NCBI GenBank assembly: GCA_016946835.1
Contig: JACVTC010000068.1
Coordinates: forward strand, 980,001-997,051
Length of the DNA stretch: 17,051 nt
From: Neocallimastix lanati (nom. inval.)
Taxonomy: Eukaryota > Neocallimastigomycota > Neocallimastigomycetes > Neocallimastigales > Neocallimastigaceae
Reading direction: 5' to 3'
Below are positions 1 to 8,413 of the stretch, piece by piece; the first letter of the stretch is position 1; each line of letters begins with the position of its first letter. The position numbers and the translations under genes were made by a program. The notes below the pieces were generated by a model. The model ran no database searches. It was not told the DNA's origin and saw only the letters and a list, made by a program, of their open reading frames with translations.

Positions 1-1200
1 AAAACAAAGTGGTTCCTTCCAAATCAGGGATATCATAATTATTTTCAGTTTTCTTTAAACTTCTACTTATAAAGTGTATTGGATGTTCCTTATCGGTTTC
101 TTCTTCTTTTTATAAGAGAACTCCACCAATTCCATTATAAGAAGCGTCAGTTCTAACGATAAAAGATTTGTCAAATAAAAGAAATTTTAGAATAGGTGCA
201 TTAATTGATTTTTCTTTTTAAGAGTTCGAAACTTTCTTGTTGTTCTTTATTCCATTCATACTTGGTATTTTCTTTTTCAATAATTTATATTAGGTTGAGA
301 TAATTTGAGCATACACCTAGAAATAAAATCACTGTAATATCCTAATACGTCAATTTCAGTTTGTAGAAAATGGTACTTTTCGATATTAATTTTTAACTTG
401 TTCTCTTTAAATACTTCTAAGACTTGTTTAATATGAATTAAGTGTTTTTTAATACTTTTGGAGTAGATTAAAAAGTTTCAATAAAGACATAAACAAATAT
501 ACTAATCAAAGAGAATAGAATTTTGTTCATTTAGTTATTTTTAAACGATTTCTTCATTAATTAAAATTTGATCGGAACCAGAAAATAAATCAAAAGTTTG
601 TAAATATTTTGACACCTCTAAGACTATCAAAAAAATTTTTTATCTATATAGAGAACTGAATAGGAATCTTTCTCTATTCATATCGTTGACTTTTCGGTAG
701 TCAATGCACAAACGCCACTTTCCATTGTGTTTGGGAATAAGAACTAATGGAGATGACCATTCTGAGCAAGATGGCTCTATTAATCCTTTTCTTAAATAAG
801 TTTCGTAAGTTCTTCTTTTAATATATCTGATTTTAACTTTGTTAAACCTATAACTTCTTAATTTTACTGGTTTTACATCATCTTATGAAACAGATCTTAT
901 GTGGTGAGAGTTTAGAAGGAGTTAATTCTTCTGTTGATGTAGCAACAATGTCGATCCTTTCTTTTAATATTTTAATAATTTGTTCTTTATAATTTTTCAT
1001 TTAAGGTATTTAAGTATTTCCTTGCTTTCAATGTATTCCATTGGTGTTAATTCTTCTTCTTTTTCATTCTTCTTTTCTTCAACTTTTCTTATAATACAGA
1101 TGAAACTTTCTTCATAGTATTGATTATTTACTTTAGCAATTACTTTGAATTCAGTATCTAACAAAAGTTTACATAAACTATTTGGGGTTGGATTCTGTAT
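1..1200 (-). pseudogene. Decayed Ty3/gypsy pol fragment (PR linker, RT, RNase H)
   Basis: Relic of a gypsy polyprotein, read right to left and continuing off the left edge. Pieces of RT are clear in conceptual translation: KGLIEPSCSEWSSPLVLIPK and WRLCIDYRKVND (about 681-792), then TFDLFSGSDQI (the RT motif A region), then KLKINIEKYHFLQTEIDVLG. RNase H follows with the motif RTDASYNGIGGVLL (catalytic Asp codon at 146-148) and NYDIPDLEG near position 1-60. The YxDD box is replaced by a YVFI-like remnant, and there are many stops and frameshifts, so it is dead. The part from about 900 to 1200 reads as an acidic/Lys-rich stretch (EEKKNEKEEELTPMEYIE) typical of the protease-RT linker. The DLEG RNase H motif and overall sequence differ from the young gypsy element at 9406-16450, so it belongs to another lineage. 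Confidence 0.85.
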
Positions 1201-1464
1201 AATTTAATTACTAATTTTATTAATAATAATTAGTAACATAAAAATTAAAGATTTGATCTATATAAAAATATTAATTTATTATTTAGAACCTAAATAATTA
1301 AAAATTATTTTTTTTTAAATATTTAAAGTCTAATATCTCGCATTCTAGTGGTTCAATGGAGTTGAAATTAATATATGTTATAGATCTCGATCGTAGCTTT
1401 TTAATGTATTTAAATGTGACGAGAAAATTACAGTGTAATATTTCCATTATTTGCCGAGTTATCA
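1201..1464. other. Gene-free AT-rich stretch with relic motifs
   Basis: No open frame is supported. Positions 1201-1330 are almost pure A/T. Positions 1334-1412 are less AT-rich: they hold a perfect Pol III box A (TGGTTCAATGG, 1349-1359) in a tRNA-Gly-like 5' half, followed at 1415 by TGTGACGAG, which resembles an LTR terminus. It ends at the copia target site. Confidence 0.5.
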
Positions 1465-1469
1465 TTATT
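1465..1469. repeat. Target-site duplication of the copia element (left)
   Basis: TTATT directly precedes the TG of the left LTR and is repeated directly after the CA of the right LTR (6327-6331). Five base pairs is the usual size for Ty1/copia integrases. TTATT is common in such AT-rich DNA, so the evidence rests on its exact position at both ends. Confidence 0.85.
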
Positions 1470-1768
1470 TGAGAAAAGTATGTGTGTTTTTTATAATAAA
1501 CTTTATTTATTTTTGTATTTATTTAATACATAAATTTTATTAATGTAAAGAACTCATTTTTTTAAGATAATAAAAATAATTATTTTTTATAGTAAAAATT
1601 ACATATTTAATCATGTGATAATTCTATGAATTAATACACATAGATAAATGTTACACAACATAAAAATATAAGAATAAAATATTAATATAAGAATATAATA
1701 TTGATAATAATATAAGAATATAAAAGAATAATATTAATAATATAAAATAAAATGTGATTATTTTAACA
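1470..1768 (-). repeat. Copia 3' LTR (299 bp)
   Basis: On the plus strand it begins TGAGAAAAGTATGTGTG and ends GTGATTATTTTAACA. It matches 6045-6326 base for base except for two indels in the A/T-rich part near 1690-1745: about 22 bp extra here and 5 bp fewer. I saw no clear polypurine tract directly next to its inner edge, although one is expected there. Confidence 0.93.
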
Positions 1769-2212
1769 TTAATTAATCGGTATATCGATGATTATTTTTA
1801 TTTTTATTATTTATTATTATTTATTATTATTTATTATTTATTATTATTATTATTTTTTAATATATGGATGCCAATTATTGGATGTTGTATTTTTTACATT
1901 ATTCTATTTTATTTTATTTTATTATTTTTTAATATATTTTAAATATTTGAAATGTTAAACCAATTAGTATTCAATGTTGTTTTCAAAAATAAAAATAAGA
2001 AGTTTTTTAAATTTAGTTATTGGTTTTAAAAAAGGTTTTTTGAAAAAGGTTTTTTAACCTATTTATTTATTTAATTATATTATTACATTCATTTATTTCA
2101 AAATATATATTAAAAAATTCATAATGTATTTACTGAATATATAAAAAAAAATTTTTTTTTATTTCTAAAATTATATAAATTATTTTATAAAATTAAATTA
2201 TATAAATAATTA
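1769..2212. other. Non-coding 3' region of the copia element
   Basis: Lies between the end of the integrase frame and the 3' LTR. It consists of A/T microsatellite-like sequence (TTATTATTATT runs, 1795-1860; T runs, 2140-2165). RT and RNase H should lie in or before this stretch but no RT motif can be found in the minus-strand frames. It may mark the site of the internal deletion. Confidence 0.6.
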
Positions 2213-4049
2213 TTATATAATAAAATAATAATTGAATACCCATTTAAAGCATAATTCAAATAATAAATTATTTGAATTTGTAGCTTGAACTTTAATAATT
2301 ATCTTTTTATTATTTTTATTTGACTGTTTTGCATTAGATATATTCTTTGAATTATTTTGATAATTAATTGGAATATTAGAATTATTTATTGATTTTAAAT
2401 TATTATTTGTATTGGAATTATTTGAGGAGTTATTATCATTATTTGAAAATATATTTGATTTTATATTTTTGTAAATTTCTGATAAAAGTTCTTCATTGTT
2501 ATATTTATTTTTAATAAAATCTTTTAAATTTTTCGTTGCCTGTTTTAATTGTTTATTAACAATTTTATTATCATTAAATTTATTATTTTTATAATCACTA
2601 ATAATACCATTATGCTTTAAATTATATTGTTTAATATCTGATTTCATTTTATTGACAATATTTGAGTCATTGTTAAATATATATTTTATTTTATTTAAAT
2701 TATTCGTTAAATTGTGATTCGAGATATTTGATTTAATTGTTGAATTATTTGAATTCTTATATGAATTATTGTTTGAGTTACTATTTGATATATTATTTGA
2801 AGTATTATTTGATTTATTATTTGAGATATTGTTTGAATTATTATTTGAAATTATATTTGAATTATTATTTGGAATATTATTTGATTTATTATTTGAAATA
2901 ATATTTGAATTATTACTTGGAATATTATTTGATTTATTAGTAGAAATATTTGATTCATAATTGTCGTTGTAAATTTTGTTATTATTTAATGAGTTATTAT
3001 TATCATTGTTTTGAGAATACTCATGAGAATCTTCACTTGAATAGTTACTGTCGTTGAAATTTGAAGTATTATTATTATTGAAATTTTGTTGAATTAAGAG
3101 TACATTTTGATTGTTGTTACTTTGGTGATGAACATTTGAATTATTTTCATTTGATTCATATTCTAAATCTTCGTCTTCGTCTTCATCTTCTTCTGTGTTA
3201 AGTTCTTCAGGTGTGTAATTTTCTTTATAATTTGTTTTGTTATTAAAATTAAAGTTACCAGGGATATCTTCTTCGAATACGGCATCACGAACAATATGAA
3301 TTTTGCAATCATTAGTTCCAAAAATAACATATCCTGGAGAATGTTCATCATATCCTAAGAAAATTCCGGGTAATGTGTTATTATCAAATTTTGAGTTTTT
3401 AAGGGAAGCGTCTACATAGTAGTATGCTCTGCATCCAAAAACACGAAGATTGTCAATATTCACTTCTTTATGGTAGTATAATTCATCAGGAATTTTAAAC
3501 TTTATTGCAGTTCTTGGAGTCATATTGTATATTTTAACAGCGGTTCTTACAGCATCTTCCCAAAAATGGTAGCTTAATTTTGCTTGATTTAATAATGCTT
3601 TTGTAGCATTTATTATTGTTCCATTTAATCTTTCAGCTCTTCCATTGCTTTGTGGGTTTCTTGGAACGATAAGATTTCTTTGTATACCTGCTTTGTTGCT
3701 GATATCTATGAATTTTCTTGATGTATATTCTTTTCCATTGTCACTTTGTATTTTTGTTATTGTTAAATTTGATTCATTTGTCACCATTCATATGAAATTT
3801 TCAAAAATTTCTGGAACTTCGGATTTTCTTTTTAGTAGATATATCCAACTTTTTCTTGTGAAATCATCAAGGAAAGTTAAAATATATTTGAAATTATTCC
3901 TTGATTCTTTAAGAGGTCCAATAATGTCCGAGTGGATTAGTTCCAATGGCCTTGTACTTCTTGCGTTTAAAGTTTTTCTAAAAGGTTCTTTTTTCAGCTT
4001 TGATATTTTGCAGCCAATACATAGAGTTTTGTTAATTGTGTGTCCATTT
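2213..4049 (-). pseudogene. Copia integrase core with Asn-rich C-terminal tail (interrupted)
   Basis: Integrase half of Pol, which would join element cDNA to the host chromosome. The frame opens after a frameshift near 4050 and gives the CIGC pair of the zinc-binding HHCC domain, then LELIHSDIIGPL (first catalytic Asp, codon 3926-3928). A TGA at 3788-3790 interrupts it. The remaining 524-residue open frame (2213-3787) has SDNGKEY (second Asp, residue 16) and SNGRAERLNG (catalytic Glu, residue 52), giving the exact DD35E spacing. RVFGCRAYYY and GIFLGYDEHSPGYVIF are typical of the copia integrase C-terminal part. After about residue 190 come an acidic stretch (EEDEDEDEDLEYE) and about 300 residues of Asn/Ser/Lys. 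The frame stops at 2213 with no RT. It is either a decayed pol or the pol of a non-autonomous family. Confidence 0.88.
2745..2955 (-). repeat. Degenerate tandem coding repeat (Asn/Ser-rich)
   Basis: Within the integrase tail, units built around TTATTATTTGA (plus strand) recur at roughly 12- and 24-bp steps and encode repeated SNN-I/K-SNNIPNN-like blocks. This looks like replication-slippage growth of a low-complexity protein tail. The opposite strand is also open here (2769-2960) only because of the repeat. Confidence 0.7.
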
Positions 4050-4926
4050 AGGAATTAATAAGATTATTGTTATAGAAATGGCACAGTCTTTTATGCCATA
4101 TACTTAAGGAGTATTGGTCTAGATTGCTACTTTGTAAACTGTATATTGTTTTATAATTTCCTTGTTTATTATTAACGTAAATATTACAAATTTTGATTGA
4201 GTTTTCTTTTTCTATGCATAAAAGTTGACCATTCAATTTCGCTAATCTAAAGTATGCATTGTTATCAATAATGATAACATCAGCTAAGTATTGTCTTTTA
4301 AGATCGTTGAATGATATTAATGTTTTATTTTCATTAATATCTTCTGAATATAATACATTTTTTATTATGAAGTAAATATTATTGATGTATCCCGTAAGAT
4401 CTCCAATTTTTGAAACTTGTACTATTTCTTTTTCCTTTGTTGGTAGTATCATGTTAGTATGATAATCTCTAACATTACATAGATTTTTTAATGATCCCGT
4501 GATATTTGAAGATGCTCCAGAATCTATGGATATTACATATCCATTATTATAATCTGGATGACATTTATGATTGTTAATAAATTCATATATAGTTTTTCTA
4601 TTTAGGTCGTTTGTAATTATATTTGGAATCATAGGTGGAAGTGGACTATCATGAGGTTTTACTAATTTATTTTTACCAATAAGGTTTAATTCTAGATTAT
4701 TATTATTTTCTATGTTATTGATTATTATATCACGTGATTCCATAATTTTATTTGATATATTTGATTTATGTTCATCATGAATTGATTCATTTGAAATATT
4801 ATAGTTGATTGGATTTGTTTTAGGTTTGTTATAGTCCCCTAAATAATTGATTATTAAATCATTTGATTCATAAGAGTTATTCATTGGTGGTTCAGGAGAC
4901 ATTTCATATGGATTTTCTATATCTAG
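4048..4926 (-). pseudogene. Copia protease and start of integrase (Pol N-terminus)
   Basis: Aspartic protease plus GAG-pre-integrase region. The frame is open from just after a TGA at 4927-4929; the first Met is at 4902. That Met is probably not a true start, because the same frame continues upstream into Gag through the TGA. After about 90 residues of Asn-rich linker, the protease active site is IDSGASSNITG (Asp at residue 127 counted from that Met, codon 4522-4524), followed by VLYSEDIN and LISFNDL. It ends with SIWHKRLCHFYNNNL (residues 268-281), the GAG-pre-integrase motif that supplies the two His of the integrase HHCC finger; the matching CIGC is in the next frame. A frameshift near 4050 therefore splits the zinc finger in two, so no intact integrase can be made without recoding. 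Confidence 0.88.
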
Positions 4927-4929
4927 TCA
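4924..4929 (-). promoter_or_regulatory. Possible stop-codon readthrough site (UGA CUA) between Gag and Pol
   Basis: The only stop between the nucleocapsid region and protease in this frame reads TGA CTA followed by G on the coding strand. UGA CUA G is a known leaky-stop context in alphaviruses and in some cellular readthrough genes. Its position, after the zinc knuckle and before protease, is where Gag/Pol recoding normally occurs. A plain nonsense mutation is the alternative, since the copy has other lesions. Confidence 0.4.
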
Positions 4930-5974
4930 GATATTCTTTTCATGGGTTTCTTGAGATTCATCATAGTCACTGAGGGCATCAATGATTTCTAGGTTGTTGA
5001 TTGTATCTTGGGCTAGGTTAATATTGCTGAACTTTCTTGCTATTTCTTTAATTTTATTATTAGGATTCCTTGCATTAAAGTAGCAATTTCTTGTGAAATG
5101 GTCATGTTTGTCACAGATTGAACAGTACTTCTCGTTATTTCTTTTGGTCTTGTTCCTGTTAATTTTGCTATTTTTCTGGTTTCTTCTTCTCCGATTATTA
5201 TTGTTATAGTTATTATTATAGTTATTATTATAGTTATTTTTATAATTATTATTATAATTATTGTGATTATTATTCCTAGAATTATTTTGGGAATGATTAT
5301 GATTCGCATTTTTTATAAAAGAAACTTCTTCTACTGGTTTTGGGTCTTCCGCATTTAAAGTTCTTTTGGCTATAGTTCTGATTTCATTTGCAATCTCTTG
5401 AAGATTGTCTTTATAATTGAATTTGACATAGTTTTTATATTCCCCTGGGAGTCCCTTCAGGAGTAATTTGAATTTTTCATCTTCGTCTATTGTTTTTCCT
5501 AATTCTTTGAGTAGATTACAAAGATGTTCGAATTCTGTAGTAAATTTGATTACTTCTTTGTCCGTCTTGGCTCTTAGATTTTTTAAACGGTCGTATAAAT
5601 CTGGAACTTTGTTGATATTTATTATTATATTCGCTTTCTAGATATTTATACATTTCGTAGGCCGATTTTAATCGAAGGCCTATCAACGTGGCTTTGGTTT
5701 CTTTGGAAACCGAGCATAAGATTTGTTGGCGAGCTCTACCGTCCTTTTCTTTAATTAGAGAAATTGAATTTTCAATATTCTTCTTATCTTCTTTTTTAGA
5801 TTTGAGTTTATCATATAACTCATTTAATTCTTCGTTGGCGTTGAATTGGATGTATTTGTCTATGTGATTTATTTCGAGATTGGTTCTCAATTCGTACGCC
5901 CAAATGTCAAAGTTCTCTTCATTTAATATCTCTCTTGGAGTTGAAGATGAATCTAAATTGTTAGAAGTATTCAT
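4927..5974 (-). pseudogene. Copia Gag with CCHC zinc knuckle (one frameshift)
   Basis: Capsid/nucleocapsid protein that would form the virus-like particle. Met at 5972-5974 lies 70 nt inside the 5' LTR. The first 120 or so residues (EENFDIWAYELRTNLEI, then SAYEMYKYLESEYNNKYQQ) match a UBN2/retrotransposon Gag domain. The frame then needs a one-base shift near 5610-5620, after which the domain continues in the new frame (KVPDLYDRLKNLRAKTDKEV, LLKGLPGEYKNYV). A basic, Asn-rich segment with NRRRRNQKN leads to the knuckle CSICDKHDHFTRNC (5083-5124, CX2CX4HX4C). The original frame simply runs on to a stop at 5516. Total length if joined would be about 350 residues, normal for copia Gag. The frame ends at TGA 4927-4929. 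Confidence 0.87.
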
Positions 5975-6030
5975 ATTTATAAGAAAGGCGGTTTTAAATA
6001 ACGGATATATTTTTATAAATAAGAGCTAAT

Positions 6031-6044
6031 TGAGACTCTTAATC
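6031..6044 (-). other. Copia primer-binding site matching the tRNA-Lys(CUU) anticodon arm
   Basis: The 14 nt directly inside the 5' LTR read TGAGACTCTTAATC on the plus strand, that is, in the primer's own sense. This is the anticodon stem-loop of eukaryotic tRNA-Lys(CUU), with CTCTTAA as the loop. AGAGC (6022-6026) just before it resembles the 3' side of the D-stem. No complement to a tRNA 3' acceptor end (TGG...) is present. Copia of Drosophila and Ty5 use half-tRNA-iMet and Candida Tca2 uses a tRNA-Arg fragment, so a half-tRNA primer is plausible. Confidence 0.75.
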
Positions 6045-6326
6045 TGAGAAAAGTATGTGTGTTTTTTATAATAAACTTTATTTATTTTTGTATTTATTTA
6101 ATACATAAATTTTATTAATGTAAAGAACTCATTTTTTTAAGATAATAAAAATAATTATTTTTTATAGTAAAAATTACATATTTAATCATGTGATAATTCT
6201 ATGAATTAATACACATAGATAAATGTTACACAACATAAAAATATAAGAATAAAATATTAATATAAGATAAGAATATAATATTGATAATAATATAAGAATA
6301 TAAAATAAAATGTGATTATTTTAACA
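6045..6326 (-). repeat. Copia 5' LTR (282 bp)
   Basis: Matches 1470-1768 except for two A/T indels. It should hold the promoter. A TATAAAAAA box is visible on the coding strand at 6158-6166, but such boxes are frequent in this base composition, so that call is weak. Ends are TG...CA. Confidence 0.93.
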
Positions 6327-6331
6327 TTATT
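6327..6331. repeat. Target-site duplication of the copia element (right)
   Basis: TTATT, the same five bases as 1465-1469, directly after the terminal CA. Confidence 0.85.
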
Positions 6332-7134
6332 TTCCTTTGAATTATTTTTATTAATTTCTTAAGGGTTAGTTTAAATTAAATTAAATTAAATTCACTTTAA
6401 TAAATTAGTTCAAACCCTTTTGTTTTTAAATATTAAATATTCCTAGTAGTTATTTTTAAAATTAAAATTGTCAATAACGAAATTTAATTTCAATTATAAA
6501 TCTACTAATATTCTTTATTATCCAAATGGGACGAAATGCTCAAATAAGATGTAAAATTTTATATTACTTTTATTTATTCATTTTCTTTTTTCTCTCTCCT
6601 CTTTTTATTAAGGGTTAATTTGTTATTAATATTACTTTTACATACAATTGGAATTTCTATTTAATTTAATATACATGTTGATTTTTAATTATTTTACAAT
6701 AAATAATTTATTTCAATTAAAAATTATATACTAACTTAATAACATAATTGTTTTTAGCTTTAATATCATTAATTAATTATATGCATGATAATTTTATTTA
6801 TTTTAAATAATTATTTCAATTAAAAAAATAATTTATAATTTAGTTGTTTATAACTTTAATAACATCAATTCATTATGTACATACATGACATATTCAATTA
6901 ATAGTATTGAAAATGGTAATCATCAGAAAACTAGTATCAATAGTGAAATTATTCATGAATTATACAATGCTATAGCTAATAAAATTAGTATTGAAAGTTC
7001 ATCTACATTTTAATTATTTTTTTTTATTTATTTAAACTATTAACTTAAATATTTTTATTTTTGCTTATTTATTAATTTGACTCCGAAAATATTAAATTTT
7101 TTTTATTTTTTTCTGAAGGTAACTTACCGTGACA
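6332..7134 (-). repeat. Probable remnant LTR of the decayed gypsy element at 7135-7945
   Basis: On the minus strand the sequence starts TGTCACGG at 7134, directly after a polypurine tract, which is how a 3' LTR begins. The far end is uncertain. One candidate is 6530, where the plus strand reads TGGGACGAAATG. Another is beyond the copia insertion at 1415 (TGTGACGAG), which would mean copia inserted into this LTR. The stretch is mostly A/T, with an (AAATT)n tract near 6374-6392 and a small coding-like island at 6885-7013. No second copy of the LTR is present to confirm the limits. Confidence 0.45.
6885..7013 (+). CDS. Short coding-like open frame (42 residues), unknown
   Basis: Starts ATGACATATTC and ends TTTTAA, with the peptide beginning MTYSINSIENGNHQKTS and ending SIESSSTF. 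It is unusual because base composition rises clearly above the surrounding near-pure A/T and the residues are mixed rather than Asn/Lys/Ile runs. I do not recognise a family. It could be a terminal exon remnant, a tiny gene, or chance in an old LTR. Confidence 0.2.
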   Translation: MTYSINSIENGNHQKTSINSEIIHELYNAIANKISIESSSTF

Positions 7135-7143
7135 TCCCTCCTT
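7135..7143 (-). other. Polypurine tract of the decayed gypsy element
   Basis: AAGGAGGGA on the coding strand, directly followed by the LTR-like start TGTCACGG. This is the expected plus-strand primer site at the inner edge of a 3' LTR and fits the integrase remnant just upstream. Confidence 0.6.
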
Positions 7144-7945
7144 AAGAGAAAACTTCCTCCCTTGAAGTCTGTTCAAGCATTTATAATTCAGAAAAATAAG
7201 GAATTACATTCTTTAAATGAATGTTTTTTTTTTCCGCAACTTCTCCTGAAATGGGCTCACAAACTGTAATGGTATTTAAGTTCCTTTTTATACTATTTTT
7301 AAGGGTTAAGTAAAGTATGGATCCAGTTTCCTTCTATTAAAAACTTTAATTTATACTAGATCCCCCAACCTTATATTCGACACGCATTCTTCAAACAAAT
7401 TATTTACGTCTATCACTCCAAAGCTTATTTGCGGTTTCAATATTGTCGATTGCTTATCATATCCATTTATGATGTTGTATAAATTTTTACAGCCAATCTT
7501 CTTTTTTCGTATTTATCTCTCCATTCTTTATTCAATATTAATTCCATTGATAGTGAATCCTGTCTTCCATATAACAATTTAAAAGCTACTGAATTTATAC
7601 ATGTTCTCACCCCTCACAAATCACTTGGTAATTGTTCATCCCATTCTTCTTCTAAGTTTGCCAAGAGTTTTAAGATAAACAATTTCTTTGTTTCTATTCT
7701 CGATTTCAGCCGTTTGTTAAAAGGATGGTAAGTTGTTTCGTAGTTTACATAGACATCGTGGAGGTCGAGAAACGCTTTTAGTTTTTATCAGCATAGAATG
7801 GTGGACCATTGTCAGTTATCAACACTTTTAGAGTACCATGATGAACGAAAACCTTCTTTAAGAACTTTATCACTTCATTAGAGCTCTCGTTTCTTTGTTA
7901 GATGGTCAAATGTGATGTATTTAATTATGTTAACTTTATTATTGT
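7144..7945 (-). pseudogene. Decayed Ty3/gypsy integrase fragment
   Basis: Conceptual translation of the minus strand gives pieces of a gypsy integrase core and C-terminus: EVIKFLKKVFVHHGTLKVL, then ITDNGPPFYAD (catalytic Asp codon 7811-7813), YETTYHP, YILKTLGKL-like text, SVAFKLLYGRQDSLS, WRDKYEKRRLAVK, and a C-terminal barrel segment IRLGDLV...KLDPYFT.PLKIV. Frameshifts and stops are scattered throughout, and the stretch that should carry the catalytic Glu is degraded. It is cut off upstream at about 7945, where the sequence changes abruptly to TGTAACGAG, so RT and RNase H are missing. It may be the same old family as the fragment at 1-1200, but it cannot be the same copy in its present order. 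Confidence 0.8.
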
Positions 7946-8413
7946 AACGAGAGGAACACTCAAATAAGAGAAAACAATAGGCAGCACTGAATATTAATAA
8001 TAAGTAAAAAATTGTTTTGTTAGAAATTGTATTATTTAATATTTTTATTTTTTTTTTTTTAAAGATAAATTTATTTAAAATATTTAATTATTAATTAATT
8101 AATATTGTAATATATCAAATTACTTATTATTAATTAATCAATTAATAAAAGCACGAATTAAAAATATTTCTTTTGTGAAAATTTACTCATATTTATACTT
8201 TTTACGGAAAAACAGTTTGTATGATTTTCAAAAATTTTAGAATCTTAGAAAAATCGTTTAAAACTGATTTTCTCGGTTAATTTAGAAACTAATGGAAAAA
8301 AGGATAAAATAAAATAAAAAATTCAATTTAATTATTAAGAATTTCTATGAAATTCTTAAAGAAAATATAGAAAGAATTAACTAGAACAATGAAAATAAAA
8401 TATTCAAAAAGTA
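7946..8413. other. Gene-free AT-rich stretch
   Basis: No supported gene. Starts with a TGTAACGAGAGG motif (7943-7954) that resembles an LTR terminus; then A/T-rich sequence with T and TAATTAAT runs (8040-8160). A slightly richer segment at 8195-8290 (TTTTTACGGAAAAACAG, AAAACTGATTTTCTCGG) looks like old repeat but could not be assigned. Confidence 0.5.

Larger units (their letters stand above)
1470..6326 (-). mobile_element. Ty1/copia LTR retrotransposon lacking RT and RNase H
   Basis: A 4,857-bp element in minus orientation, bounded by TG...CA LTRs and a TTATT duplication. The order from the 5' LTR (right side) is primer site, Gag with a CCHC knuckle, protease (DSGA), integrase (HHCC and DD35E), a long acidic and Asn-rich tail, 444 bp of non-coding A/T, then the 3' LTR. 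Integrase lying directly after protease identifies the copia (Pseudoviridae) order. The RT/RNase H module, which should follow integrase and take about 2 kb, is absent from all minus frames. Gag carries one frameshift; Pol carries one frameshift and one in-frame TGA; a further TGA separates Gag from Pol. The LTRs differ only by two low-complexity indels, so the insertion is recent. Confidence 0.93.

Noticed and set aside
1754-1942. 62-residue plus-strand frame starting MIILTLINRY
   Set aside because: Arises from TTATTATT repeats in the copia LTR and 3' region; only Ile/Leu/Tyr/Phe, with no coding character.
2213-2290. FKWVFNYY at the end of the copia frame as the start of RT (KWVFKIK motif)
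   Set aside because: Only four residues match and the preceding text does not fit the RT lead-in; it may mark the deletion junction but could be chance.
2769-2960. 63-residue plus-strand frame of repeated FELLFEI units
   Set aside because: Opposite-strand shadow of the Asn-rich integrase tail repeat.
3163-3351. 62-residue minus-strand frame
   Set aside because: Shadow in a second frame of the integrase region.
3645-4058. 137-residue plus-strand frame
   Set aside because: Shadow of the copia integrase, whose HHCC and DDE residues are clear on the minus strand.
3788-4929. UGA reassigned to Trp, to explain the two in-frame TGA codons in copia
   Set aside because: The young gypsy Pol uses TGG throughout its conserved Trp positions and ends frames normally; two TGA in a damaged copy do not justify a code change.
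5040-5309. 89-residue minus-strand Ile-rich frame
   Set aside because: Out of frame with Gag; the correct frame here encodes the Asn-rich segment and the CCHC knuckle.
6725-6760. Yeast-like branch point TACTAAC followed by TTTTTAG, as an intron end
   Set aside because: The sequence after the AG is stop-filled A/T; chance is likely in this composition.
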